Assembly (NCBI GenBank): GCA_021292105.1
Contig: CM037870.1
Location: 47,236,508 to 47,300,507, forward strand
Direction: 5' to 3'
Length of the DNA stretch: 64,000 bases
Source: Anadara kagoshimensis
Lineage: Eukaryota > Mollusca > Bivalvia > Arcoida > Arcidae
The notes below the pieces were generated by a model. It searched no databases, was not told the origin of the DNA, and saw only the letters and a program-made list of their open reading frames with translations. The position numbers and the translations under genes were made by a program. Shown here one piece after another: positions 21,257 to 30,977 of this stretch (within the stretch, counting starts at the first letter, position 1; each line of letters starts with the position of its first letter).

Positions 21257-22373
21257 TTACAAATCTTTTACATCACTGGCTTTGACCCAAGAATTGAATT
21301 TCTTGGGCCAATATAACCATTTAACTAAATATTGTTTATTTTGACCTCTCCCCTTTGTTTTTAAGATTTTCTCGATTTTCCACATATCATCATCTCTCAC
21401 ATCTGATTTAGCTAGTTCACTTTGATAGAAACTTCCAGAAATTGCAGAACCATCATAATCTTTGAGTTTGTAAATGGTAGACCGTCTCTTAAAAATCGAG
21501 AAGCAATAGTGAAAATTTCTCTGTCCACTTTTCGTCATATTCACGACTAAAAATATTTTTTAAGTGTGAAATTCTAACTTTATCGCCCACTTTAAATCTA
21601 AAAGGCTTTCGTATTCTTAATCTTTTTGGAGAGGAACTTTTCTTTTTGTCTTGTCTCTGTCGAGGAATGTACATACGTTTCCATATACGGGGTTGTTGTT
21701 TTTAGTTACGCTAGCAGGAGCCATTCCAATAGTGCGGTGAAACGTTTGATTATAACTATCGGCAAACGATTGAAGTTCTTTGACATATTCATAACCTTGT
21801 TTAAAAGTGAAATATCTATAAATTTTGCTTTTCAAAGTTTTTATCGCTCTTCGGACACTGCAGCTTGGTTTCGTTATACGCTAACAGGTGTTTAATGTTT
21901 TGCTTTTTAATAGTCTTTGTACGACTTTGGCTTTAAATTCCTGTCCGCATCTGTTCGTAATTTATTTGGTATCTCCCTTGTTTAAAAATATCTTCAAAGG
22001 CTTCCACAACACTCTGTCCTTTCTTATCCTTCAAGGGACGTAACCAAACATATTTCGAAAACACATCGATCACTAGTAGCACATACTGTATACCATCATT
22101 GTACTTGGCAAATTTCACCATATCCATTAAATCTGCTGACCATTGATCGTCAATACCGGAAACCACTATTTTGTTTCTTTTAAATTTTCTTCTTACTGAG
22201 CGTTGCAAACTGTAAGGTTCTTGTCTTTGTAACCATTTTCTTATTTTATATTTGCCGATAACGAATTTACCATCTTTTTTTACAAATCTATACAATTTGT
22301 CTGGTCCCGAAAATGCAGCTGGATTGGAAGGGTCAAAATAAATATCCTTCAAATAATCTTCCCAACTAGGCAT
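21257..22373 (-). pseudogene. Polinton-type integrase with chromodomain, frameshifted
   Basis: A retroviral-type (rve) integrase would insert the element with a 6-bp duplication. The first part (22373 down to about 21976) is intact. It has a YLKDIYFDP start, the VRRKFKR linker typical of Polinton integrases, and QWSADLMDM with the first catalytic Asp (residue 81). The rest of the core, the SH3-like segment (KVGDKVRIS) and a C-terminal chromodomain (VRDDDMWKIEKILKTK, YLVKW) are spread over three frames. Reading-frame breaks fall near 21975, 21945, 21898, 21865, 21851, 21672, 21530 and 21485. Each looks like one lost base, mostly in short homopolymers. This is either decay or uncorrected long-read consensus error. 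The other genes of the element are intact. Confidence 0.85.
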
Positions 22374-22439
22374 CTTTACACCTTAAAAGTCCACTTTATA
22401 CTGTCTAATTTAACACAAAACACCCCTGTTTTATACACG

Positions 22440-22951
22440 TTAATCTTTTTCAGTCTCGCTTTCAACATCGCTGACCTCGTCTGTTTCATCATCATCATCA
22501 ACATCATCATCATCACTCATATCATCTGTTTCATCACCATGGTCATCATCATCACCATCATCATCTTGAGTTCTAGTCAAAGTTTCAATCATATCATTGA
22601 TTAAACTTTTTCGCAATTTAACCGCCTGCTGGATGGCTTCAAACTTTTTCATGTCGAAATCAGTCTCAAAACGTTGGGCTGTTTTCATGATTTCAAGGTG
22701 CACAGGATCATGGTTTAATTTATCCACGTTGATTAACAACTCGACATAGGCTTTTCTAAAATCTTTACTTAATTCCGACAAATAGTCTCGTATTGCTTTT
22801 CCACGAGCTTCACTTTGAGAGTAACCATCTTGTGTATATGATTTCATGGCAGCTTGTACTTTTGCATTGTCTCTGAATACTTGACCACCAATAAGTTTAG
22901 CCCACACTTGACTACTGGATACTTTTGCTATTTTGCTTAGGCGTCCTCCTA
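22440..22951 (-). CDS. unknown acidic protein (about 133-175 residues)
   Basis: The open frame is entered near the ATPase stop and has no early ATG. The first in-frame ATG (MKSYTQDGYSQ) gives about 134 residues. A GGCGGGCAG acceptor-like sequence near 22943 could supply a spliced start upstream of it. The N-terminal two-thirds is helical (SEARGKAIRDYLSELSKDF). The tail is a long D/E tract with Ser and Thr. Acidic tails like this occur in histone-binding and scaffold proteins. No homology recognised. It lies between ATPase and integrase, where full Polintons often carry structural genes. Confidence 0.5.
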
Positions 22952-24271
22952 TCTGCCCGCCTTACGTTTATTGGATCTAGAATCAGTGCACCAATTTTTC
23001 ACATGTCGCTGAACATCACTGAAATTATCAAACACGAGTCCACAATCGTCGCAAGATGGCATACTTTCGTATTCTTGATAGTTTGGTATTACTGCAGTCT
23101 GTGTTGCAACAGTTGGTTTTTCAGACATCCTTTCAGTCCAAGTTTTTTCTTGTATTTGATAGTTTGGAGAAACGACCGGTGTTTTAGATGCGTTATTCAC
23201 TGCTGAATTTAGAAGAACAGCTGTTGTTTTACTGGTATTCTCCGGCGGATTTAGAAAAGCAGCTGTTCTTTTTTCTTCTAATTCCCTATCGTTCACTTTA
23301 TCAGTTGAACTTGTAACTGTTGTAAAAATGTTTTCTCTCAATCTATTATTTTCCGATGTAGTCGGTTTTAAATCCACCAATAAAAAGCCTCTCTCTTCCA
23401 TAGTAGCTTTATCAAATTTATCCATGAAAACTTGACTTTTTCCGGGGTACATTTGTCTGGCTAACGTCATGATCTGCTGTTTATCAACCGGGTTTTTAAA
23501 CAGTACTAAATAATGACAGTTTCTTCTCTGTGTTGGGTCTCTACTGAAGTATAAATTTTGAGTTATGGCTAACACTGACAAATTCCTATGGTGGCTCCCT
23601 TCTGTAAACAACTCGTTAAATCTAGAATCTTTGGCTAAACTGGACATCAAGTCATCTATTATAATTAGATTTTTGAGTTTTGGATTAATAAAACTATCAT
23701 TTTCAAGATCTATAGGAATGCCTTGCATAAATTCGACGGGTGGTTGTACGGTACTCTTTATAACATCATATAAAGGCTGCCATCTCTTGTAAAGCCAAAT
23801 AATTCGATCAGGTTGTGGTTCAATCAGCTTTCTTTGCAATATTTCTTTCACGAGATAAGTCTTCCCACAAGATGTCGGTCCTGTAAATAATGCCGTGAAA
23901 GGATGTTTAAACTTAAACTCATTTAGTTTCGATAGATGATAGGCAGGTAGCCAATGCTGTTGCTGCTGCTCCTGCTGCTGCCCCTGCTGCTTAGGATCAT
24001 TATAGTAATGATACGATAATTGCTGCTCCTGCTGCTCCTGCTGCTGCTTAGGATAATTATAGTAAGCTTGCTGCTGCTGCTGCTGCTGCTCCTGCTCCTG
24101 CTTAGGATCATAGTAGGACCTTGATAATTGCTGCTGCTGCTGCTGCTGCTCCTGCTGCTGGGATTCTAATATATTTGACTGTGCCTGTGTGTTGTGTATT
24201 ACTTTTGTGTGTCTTCTTAAATCATTTGGCCATACGTATGATTTTTTACATAATGTACATTTGTGCGACAT
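22949..24271 (-). CDS. packaging-type P-loop ATPase with zinc fingers at both ends
   Basis: 440 residues. Residues 5-26 are a C2H2 finger (Cys5, Cys8, His21, His26). Residues about 38-106 are a Gln-rich linker encoded by CAG-type repeats. The ATPase follows, with HPFTALFTGPTSCGKT holding Walker A at 131-138, Walker B LIIIDD at 202-207, and a sensor-like AITQNL near 235. A C-terminal C2HC finger uses Cys407, Cys410, His423 and Cys428. The layout matches the genome-packaging (FtsK/HerA-A32-type) ATPases of Polintons and adintoviruses, which pump DNA into capsids. Here no capsid gene is visible. The fingers could instead target it to the element's DNA. A good splice acceptor (TTTTTTCAAAAG) ends at 24311, 39 bases before the ATG. 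Confidence 0.8.
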   Translation of the reverse strand: MSHKCTLCKKSYVWPNDLRRHTKVIHNTQAQSNILESQQQEQQQQQQQLSRSYYDPKQEQEQQQQQQQAYYNYPKQQQEQQEQQLSYHYYNDPKQQGQQQEQQQQHWLPAYHLSKLNEFKFKHPFTALFTGPTSCGKTYLVKEILQRKLIEPQPDRIIWLYKRWQPLYDVIKSTVQPPVEFMQGIPIDLENDSFINPKLKNLIIIDDLMSSLAKDSRFNELFTEGSHHRNLSVLAITQNLYFSRDPTQRRNCHYLVLFKNPVDKQQIMTLARQMYPGKSQVFMDKFDKATMEERGFLLVDLKPTTSENNRLRENIFTTVTSSTDKVNDRELEEKRTAAFLNPPENTSKTTAVLLNSAVNNASKTPVVSPNYQIQEKTWTERMSEKPTVATQTAVIPNYQEYESMPSCDDCGLVFDNFSDVQRHVKNWCTDSRSNKRKAGR

Positions 24272-24689
24272 TTGTCACTTCGAAATCTCCCAAGTAAATG
24301 CAAGGTCTACCTTTTGAAAAAATATATACAGAAAAAGAGCCGCTGTTCTTTTTCAATCAAGACAATATCAAGTGACCTAGGACCTCGTTTATCAGAAGTA
24401 TATTAAATCCACACGTAACCCCTCTCATCGTAGCAATATTCCTAAGTACCATAAGTTTTCTTCTAATAAATAGTAGCCTCCTTTGTTAATGTGGCGTAAA
24501 ACCATGAAGTTATAACCTCAACATTTGTCATTAATGTTTTTGTGATTTTATTACTTTAAAGTACATTATTATCGTTACATTTATTCAAGATTGGGATACT
24601 AAACAAAACAACCAACTAAAACAGTATAGTTTATTTTCTTTATTTCAGATCATTTAAATGGATATTTTACATTGAATAATACATAATTT

Positions 24690-24838
24690 TTAACAAAAAC
24701 AGCAGCTGTTCTTCTCAATTCTACATAGAATTACATACACTTTTTTACAAAAAGAGCGACTGTTCTTCTTAATTCTACATTGAATTACATACAATGTTTA
24801 CAAAAACAACAGCTGTTCTTCTCAATTGTCTTTCAATT
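24690..24838. repeat. tandem repeat with AACAGCTGTT-like palindromes
   Basis: Two full units of about 55 bp and one partial unit share TTTACAAAAA, an ACAGCAGCTGTTCTTCT palindrome region and AATTCTACAT. They lie in the 3' region of the PC4-like gene. The same palindrome appears in the ATPase coding part (about 23218 and 23263) and near its 5' end (24343). Confidence 0.7.
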
Positions 24839-25816
24839 TGAGACATCATTCAATACATATTTATCCAGATAGTCAACACTCTGTCTTACTGAAGTCCATT
24901 GGTTAAATGTTAAGGCAATACCCGTTTTTGATGGAACCAGAGTTTGTTTTCCATGCGGGATAAACCACTTTCTTATGTCCACGACTTGAAATGGTTTCTT
25001 GATATTCACAAATATATTCCTACCCAAGTCGATCATAACTCCCATTTCATAGCCGTTAAAAACATATTCTTTGTCAAAATTGTCAATGCAATATTGAATT
25101 TCTTTCCAGTGTACCTGGTGTAATAAATTCCATTGTTCTACACTTAAAGCAATTCCTTTTTTGGTAGGATAATAACCGTGTTCTTCTTTACCATATTGAC
25201 GAATATGTATTAAAATATGGCCGTTATATCTTTGTGCAACTAGAAAACGATCATGTCCGATATTTAGAAGACACAAATCTCTTCTGACTGTATTAGCTTC
25301 ATTTCCTACAACACAAATCAAAATTATTCATTTAATATTAACCATAACTACACTCTTATCAACCGGATTTTTCATTAAAAAAATCTATTACCTGAGTTTT
25401 ATAACCTGTTTGTACGCTTTAAAATTTAATATATTTTTCTGATAATTTAATTTCCAAAGTGTGTATGTGTGAGCGTTTTTGCACTTTAACCCCGCTGACA
25501 TATTATTTTGACTGACACTTTAAATACAATGTTTAAGTCTCGCCTTTAAAAAAGAGGGATAATAGGGTTATACCCCATTGAATGCGTGAATGAACTTTAT
25601 TTACTATAGTTCGTTGTTTTGAACATATTTATAGACTGTTTAAAATAATATGACATTTTAAGGGGGGTCATCGTATGGCGCGTAATATAAATTCATTGAC
25701 AAGGTTTACAACATAATTATAGGTTTTGTTTTACTTGTTTATGCTCACACAATTTAAATTAAGTATATTTCTATTTAATGTTTATATGTAAACTAAACAG
25801 ACTTACCTGAATCCAT
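24833..25816 (-). CDS. tandem PC4-like ssDNA-binding protein, two exons
   Basis: Exon 1 (25807-25816) supplies only the start codon and three residues, and lies in the right TIR. It ends in a perfect CAG/GTAAGT donor. Exon 2 (24833-25305) follows an acceptor TTTGTGTTGTAG. The 501-bp intron is phase 1 and keeps the frame; without it the large ORF has no ATG. The protein (about 161 residues) contains two PC4/p15-type modules. Each has a strand pair (ILIHIRQYG; FQVVDIRKWF), a GIAL turn and a helix starting QW (GIALSVEQWNLLHQV; GIALTFNQWTSVRQ). PC4 proteins bind melted DNA and act in transcription, repair and phage or viral replication. In an element with no polymerase it may help host enzymes copy or transcribe it. 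Confidence 0.7.
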
Positions 25817-26304
25817 ACCTCTATTTTATAAATGCAGATTTTTCAGCAATTCGCACAGATGATCAATTTCTTTTTCAAAATTCCCTTCGTCCAAATCGTC
25901 CATATAAGTTTTAAAAATATACGTCCGAACATAAGCAAGAATTGCGCTTAAAGTGACGAGATAATGCTTACACAATATTATATGAATGCGAACAGATCCA
26001 ATGCGTTCATCGCTGATTGGTCCATTTATACCAGACCGCGTATTATGAATTAATTCTCATACAATAGAATGATGCATCGGGTCCATATATGGAAATCAAT
26101 ATTTAAATGAATGAGAATTAAAGAAATCTAATTGGTCGCACAATGAGCAGATGTGACGCGGAACACCTACGTTACGAGAACAACAGGTGATGAATTCTCT
26201 AACAAAAGGCCGTGCAGTGGGGGGTAGGCCGTGCAGCCGTGCAGCGGAGGGTAGCCGTGCAATTTTGCTCCAAACCCCCCCTATAATACTCTTTCCCCAC
26301 TACT
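25807..26304 (-). repeat. right terminal inverted repeat
   Basis: Reverse complement of 19423-19917 with scattered changes. It includes the TGCACGGC boxes, TATA/CCAAT block (26016-26030), micro-ORF and ATGGATTCAG. Beyond that the right arm continues with GTAAGT (intron), where the left arm continues with coding sequence. Confidence 0.93.
25826..25903 (-). CDS. 25-residue micro-ORF in the right TIR
   Basis: Counterpart of 19825-19902. Only two residues differ (positions 20 and 22). The stop codon changes from TAG to TAA, and five further codons differ silently. It lies 9 bases upstream of the start codon of the PC4-like protein. Confidence 0.5.
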   Translation of the reverse strand: MDDLDEGNFEKEIDHLCELLKNLHL

Positions 26305-27494
26305 CAATACAACCAAGAATACAACACTAAAAACAGAGTTAATGCATGTCGAGACCACAAATTATAAAACTCTAGACATTAAATTAGTCCTAAACTAAGC
26401 GTTCGAATTATCTTAAGTCAGCAGTCCATAAACACAAACTTTTTTCATGTGAAGCATAATTAGCAAAGTGAAAACAACAGACCATCCAACATTTACTAGC
26501 ATGTCGCGTTTTAAATTATTTTACCCAAACATCGCCAATATAATTTACAGTTGTTAATGATATTACCTTTCAAATATTCTTAAATTTATCTAATATAATA
26601 GTTGCTATATCAATGAATCCACCTTCATAGGTTGAAAATCGTTTGCATGTATGTCAGGAGTGGAAACCCTATCACTATACCATTTATAGTTTCCAAGATA
26701 TAAAAAAGGAAGAAGAAGAATAAATGAAATAAACGCAAAAACCACATGACTTTATTTTGGACAGGATATCACTATTCTACAAATTATATACTTAAAGCAA
26801 TGGGGAGTTTCAGTGGAGATGTCGAAGATATGAGCTATGTACAGACGTACACACCATGGCCAACACATCGCAGGCAGGCTAACATGGGGTGTAACAAAGA
26901 ATAAGATACAACAGAACATACGAATAAGAAGCATTACAAAAGATAAACAGGATCACTAATTATTTAACTACCGACTTTGGATTGGCATCATGTATGGTGA
27001 CAAAATGACCCCCTTGGTGCTTTATATCTTTTGAAAAAAAGAAAACTATTGTCTTAATTTGCTGCTAGTTAAAACCGATCTGAAAATTCTTAAAAAACCC
27101 TAAGGTACACGCCTTCATGCAAAGTATTACTTTAGTAATATGTTTTGGTCCTTTGGATATTTTTTCAACCACTTGGAAAAAATGGGTTTCATAATTTTGG
27201 TCTAAGCACCACTGATGAGGTATTGTATTCCGAAACGTTCGTCTAGTGATGTCAAATTAACACTGGTACAATATGTAGTTATCCAATGAAACAGATCATT
27301 AATTAAATAGCAATAAACTTACATGTAATGCTTGATAAATATTTTATTGAAACACAAAAATAGAATATATATACATATACGTACAAATATAGAAGATCAC
27401 TAGAATAAATATATTTAACAAGTAACAACATATATATCATTAATATATCACCATATCAATTACAGTGGGGGATTATGTGGTTATTTTCACATCT

Positions 27495-27508
27495 GTTACC
27501 ATGGTAAC
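27495..27508. promoter_or_regulatory. perfect RFX X-box GTTACCATGGTAAC
   Basis: A fully palindromic RFX-family consensus, as found upstream of ciliary genes. No start codon of a recognised gene is close by, so function is unproven. Confidence 0.35.
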
Positions 27509-27567
27509 CTATCTAATCTCATAACAATAAAGATTCCATTAGGATATAAGCTAGCTAAACATAAAGT

Positions 27568-27700
27568 GTTTACCTTCCGGAGAACCCGGTCCCACTTTCC
27601 TGGTTAAAGTTAACATGTTTACCCTAACTTGTCAGTTTCAAAGTATTAACTTTGCTCTTAGATTGCGATTTGGACATAGATAATTTTGTTTTTGTTTTAA
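27568..27700 (+). repeat. retroposon family B, truncated copy
   Basis: Carries CTTCCGGAGAACCCGGTCCC, the GTTTACCCTAACTTGTCAGT block and GATTGCGATTTGGACATAGA. Confidence 0.7.
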
Positions 27701-29877
27701 ATTTTGAATATAAATTCTCCATCACAGTAAACCTAGTGTCACAAAGGTCATGATTCTGAAGTTTGAGCATCACTTAATATATTGAGATGTCACCAGGTAT
27801 AAATGAAATTCAAGAAAATTGTGACATAATGATTATGTTGATTGGACATGCACATGTAAATGCAATGACCATTAATAATGAGCATAACTTTTTTATAAAT
27901 TGTAGATCCGTGATTTCCATCTGCCGTAAATACAGGTGAATTTTTTGATTATGTCATGAACTGTAAGTGCTGCTTTTGCTACTAAAATTTCAAAGCAGCA
28001 CATGACACCAGTATAAATAATCTGGTATATGACGATCGAAGTTCAGATCTAATTTGATTTGTTAAAAATAGTAACTATCAATTTGACACAACAAAACAGC
28101 TTTTTAAAAGTACATAACGACAATAACTGAAATTATGATAATGCCAGCTGTTTCCATTTTAAAACATATGTATATTATATGTGAATTTTTTATACATTCT
28201 TTAAGCTTAATATCATAAGTTAATGTCAATGTTTTACTGAATATGTGTTAATGCTGGCGTACATAAAAATTAAATAAATTAGTTAACATTGGGTTTTATT
28301 TTTATGGATAAAAAAATTCAACATTAAAATGTGTACTTTTTCAACAACTTGCTTCATAAAAAATGAACAATGCACTAATGGACCTAAAACGCTCACCTTG
28401 TACAAAATGGTTACGGAATGCTGTAATTCTTTTGAAATGCTGAGATGCTAATTATTGTTATTGTATAAACATTTATTAGTTTTTTACACGTGACGCTATT
28501 TGTAAAAATTAAAGGGAGTTAACTCTTAATATTCATTACTGAAACTGTGAATGATATCAAGACAGTAATATCAACATTACAGTTAAGCCTAAATTCATCG
28601 TCACAATTTTTCAGGTTTTGGCATTATAGACAGGCTTGGCGATAAATTTTGTTATGGAACTTCTGGTGAGTCGATAAGCTAGGTACATTTTAAGTAGGTT
28701 TTGCTGTGTTGACACTTTTAAGAACAATTATAAAATGGCGGGGAATACTTTATTAATTGAAATATCCTGATCAATAGGTATACTATTATCAAAATCACAG
28801 GTTTAAGGAACCATGCCATAATATGACATATAAGTTAAAGGTCACCGGTCACCAAAAAGTTTTTCCATTAGTGTTATTTTCCGAAAGGTTATGTGACAAA
28901 AAGTTATATAATAAAAGTTGATTTTGAAGAAAATTAGGTTTAAAGTCCCTCATTTTTAGATTGAAAAATGAAATATTCAAATGATCAAAAAATGGTGTTG
29001 TCTCCCTTTGGTAGTTTAAGTGTGCAAACCGGAAGTGACGTACATGGTGTCATCCAGGCTGTTTAGAAAGTAAAACATGTTAAGTTGAAATGTTGTATCC
29101 AGACTTTTAAGTCCGATATATTAATGGAAGAAGAACTGGCGTTTATAAGTAAAGTTCCTTTTGGACAAATGTTACGTACAGTAAATCCAATGAAATTTGT
29201 TTTATATAAACAGGAAAATAAATGCATCTTATCGGCACCAATTTTAAATTTCTGTTTAGATTCAAATCAAGGTATTCTTCTACGTCTTCTGATTTGTAGT
29301 GTTTTCAGGAATTACGCTTATTTTGTAAGTGAGATCAGGGCCTTTCATGTAAAAGACTAAAACAGCGCTAAACATAAAAATGTACCGTTAAATATTTTTA
29401 AGACAGCTTAAAAATAGCAGTCACGAAGGTCAAAGGTCATGAAATTTACCGCATTCTGAATGACATTTCAAGAAAACACCAAAATCGAAAACCTCATTTC
29501 TAATATCTTTCCAACTAGTCAAGGTATGGTAATTCAAATCTATTTCACAAAGTTTTTGTTTAAGGTAAATGTGGTTTCGGAGATGAATTATTTAAGATTT
29601 TTTATGCCACTGCGACCCATATACAACTTTAATCGTTACTGTGACGTCACGAACAAACTTGAATTTCACCAAAATGCTTTTTACCAAATTTGAATGAATG
29701 TCCAGTTTTTGGATGAAAAGGTCGAATAAACGTATAGACGACATAGCACATCAATGTTTGAACACACACATGCTGTGTTATCCCATACGCTCGCGTAGGC
29801 ATTCAATCAGGTGATCTTAAATTAGCGCATGCCTCATCTGCAAATAGAACAACGGGAAGATAAGTAAACTTCCTATG

Positions 29878-29880
<3 letters not shown>

Positions 29881-29947
<67 letters not shown>

Positions 29948-29949
29948 AG
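29881..29949. repeat. (TG)n(GA)n compound microsatellite
   Basis: About 32 bases of TG repeat pass directly into about 37 bases of GA repeat. Confidence 0.95.
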
Positions 29950-30710
29950 CATATTTAAAGGTAAAATTCTAAAAGACATTTTTGCGAACTCTGTGCAAAT
30001 GCCATGTACCCTTTGAAATTTACTTTAATACTTTGCAATATGCCATAAAATGTAAAACTTATATTACATTAAAATTGTCGAACATAAAAGTGCTGAACAT
30101 AGAAATGACATTAACTATATATATTAACATGCCAATAAACTGTCTATGTTTATTTATATAACAAGCTGACGTTTGTAACATATTTTAGGACCATCAATTT
30201 ACAGTTATATGCAAACAACATTGATCTGTTCGCTTGACCTTTCAGCAGGAAGTCATACGATGGTCCACAAAATACGTGGATAGTGTTGCAATTCGCAGTT
30301 AATATACAATACCTGTTTCCATGATGGAAACGAAATTTACACCTGTGTTACCTAAAATAAATGTACTTCTTCATTATAAGTATCTAAATTAAAGGTCAAG
30401 CGGACAGGTCAGTGTTGTTTGCCTATGCATCATGTAACCTTTTAGAATCATCGATTTACAGTGGTTATAAATATTATCAATATTAATATATCTTTGGTAG
30501 TGATATTTCTAGCAATACGTCTTCTCGGAAATTTACACAACCTGGTTTATCTCGTGATCCAGTAATTGTCTATCACGTTTATTTCCCTCTAGTATGAAAT
30601 CATTTAATGGCGATTTCCGTATGACTGAGTTTTAATAAGAAAACGGTAGTGGGTATTATCACATGTAGTCCAACAATGTTAGACGTCACAGACACCCGTT
30701 TGCATTGGAT

Positions 30711-30905
30711 TGATTGATTGATTGAATGGGTTTTATGTTCCATCAAGAATATTTTTATGATATCGAGACGTCGCCTGCTGTAGGTGACGTGGCAGCTAAT
30801 TTAACCTTTTCAATGCGCTCAGCACAATGTGTAGGAGGACTGTCTAACGTGCCACACCTGTTGACACGAAACATCGGTTTTTAAGGTCTCTTTTTCATCC
30901 CATAA
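30711..30905 (-). repeat. SINE family A, headless fragment
   Basis: Shares the ATCGAGACGTCGCCTGCTGT and AATATTTTT part of family A but lacks the tRNA head. It begins about 70 bases past the CAT stop codon and probably lies in the 3' UTR. Confidence 0.55.
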
Positions 30906-30977
30906 AACTAATGCCTGTGACGCCTAACATTGTTGGATTAACATCGAGTGATGCACAGGTAAACTGTTTTGATTTAA

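Larger units (their letters stand above)
19423..26304. mobile_element. Compact Polinton/Maverick-like element, 6882 bp, with 6-bp target duplication
   Basis: The element starts AGTAGTGGGG and ends CCCCACTACT, the AG...CT termini of Polintons. It is flanked by CAATAC at 19417-19422 and 26305-26310, an exact 6-bp duplication as the Polinton integrase makes. Terminal inverted repeats are 495 and 498 bp and roughly 96% identical. Genes converge. Left arm, plus strand: micro-ORF, BIR-like protein, 79-aa protein, 131-aa protein. Right arm, minus strand: micro-ORF, PC4-like protein, zinc-finger ATPase, 155-aa acidic protein, chromodomain integrase. Full Polintons are 15-20 kb and carry protein-primed DNA polymerase B, capsid proteins and a protease. 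I see none of these, so the element is either non-autonomous or a distinct compact lineage. The intact duplication and similar TIRs point to recent insertion. Confidence 0.9.
26311..30977. other. intergenic region with repeats, no gene recognised
   Basis: Contains a retroposon-B copy (27568-27700), a perfect RFX X-box (27495-27508), a (TG)n(GA)n microsatellite and a headless SINE-A piece at 30711-30905. It also has an inverted pair of about 31 bp (30211-30241 and 30393-30423; GCAAACAACATTGATCTGTT-like), whose motif recurs at 33778. The open frames at 29085-29360 and 29460-29693 have no recognisable domain. Confidence 0.6.

Noticed and set aside
21257-22373. LTR retrotransposon as source of the chromodomain integrase
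   Set aside because: No LTRs, RT or RNase H; AG...CT termini, a 6-bp duplication and the neighbouring packaging ATPase fit a Polinton.
22925-24111. Open frames opposite and beside the ATPase (for example Ser-rich 23923-24111)
   Set aside because: They are out-of-frame readings of the CAG-type repeat and Walker region, with no domain of their own.
29085-29693. Open frames of about 80-90 codons
   Set aside because: The first uses a non-ATG start; neither has a recognisable domain or good splice signals, and length is within chance for AT-rich DNA.
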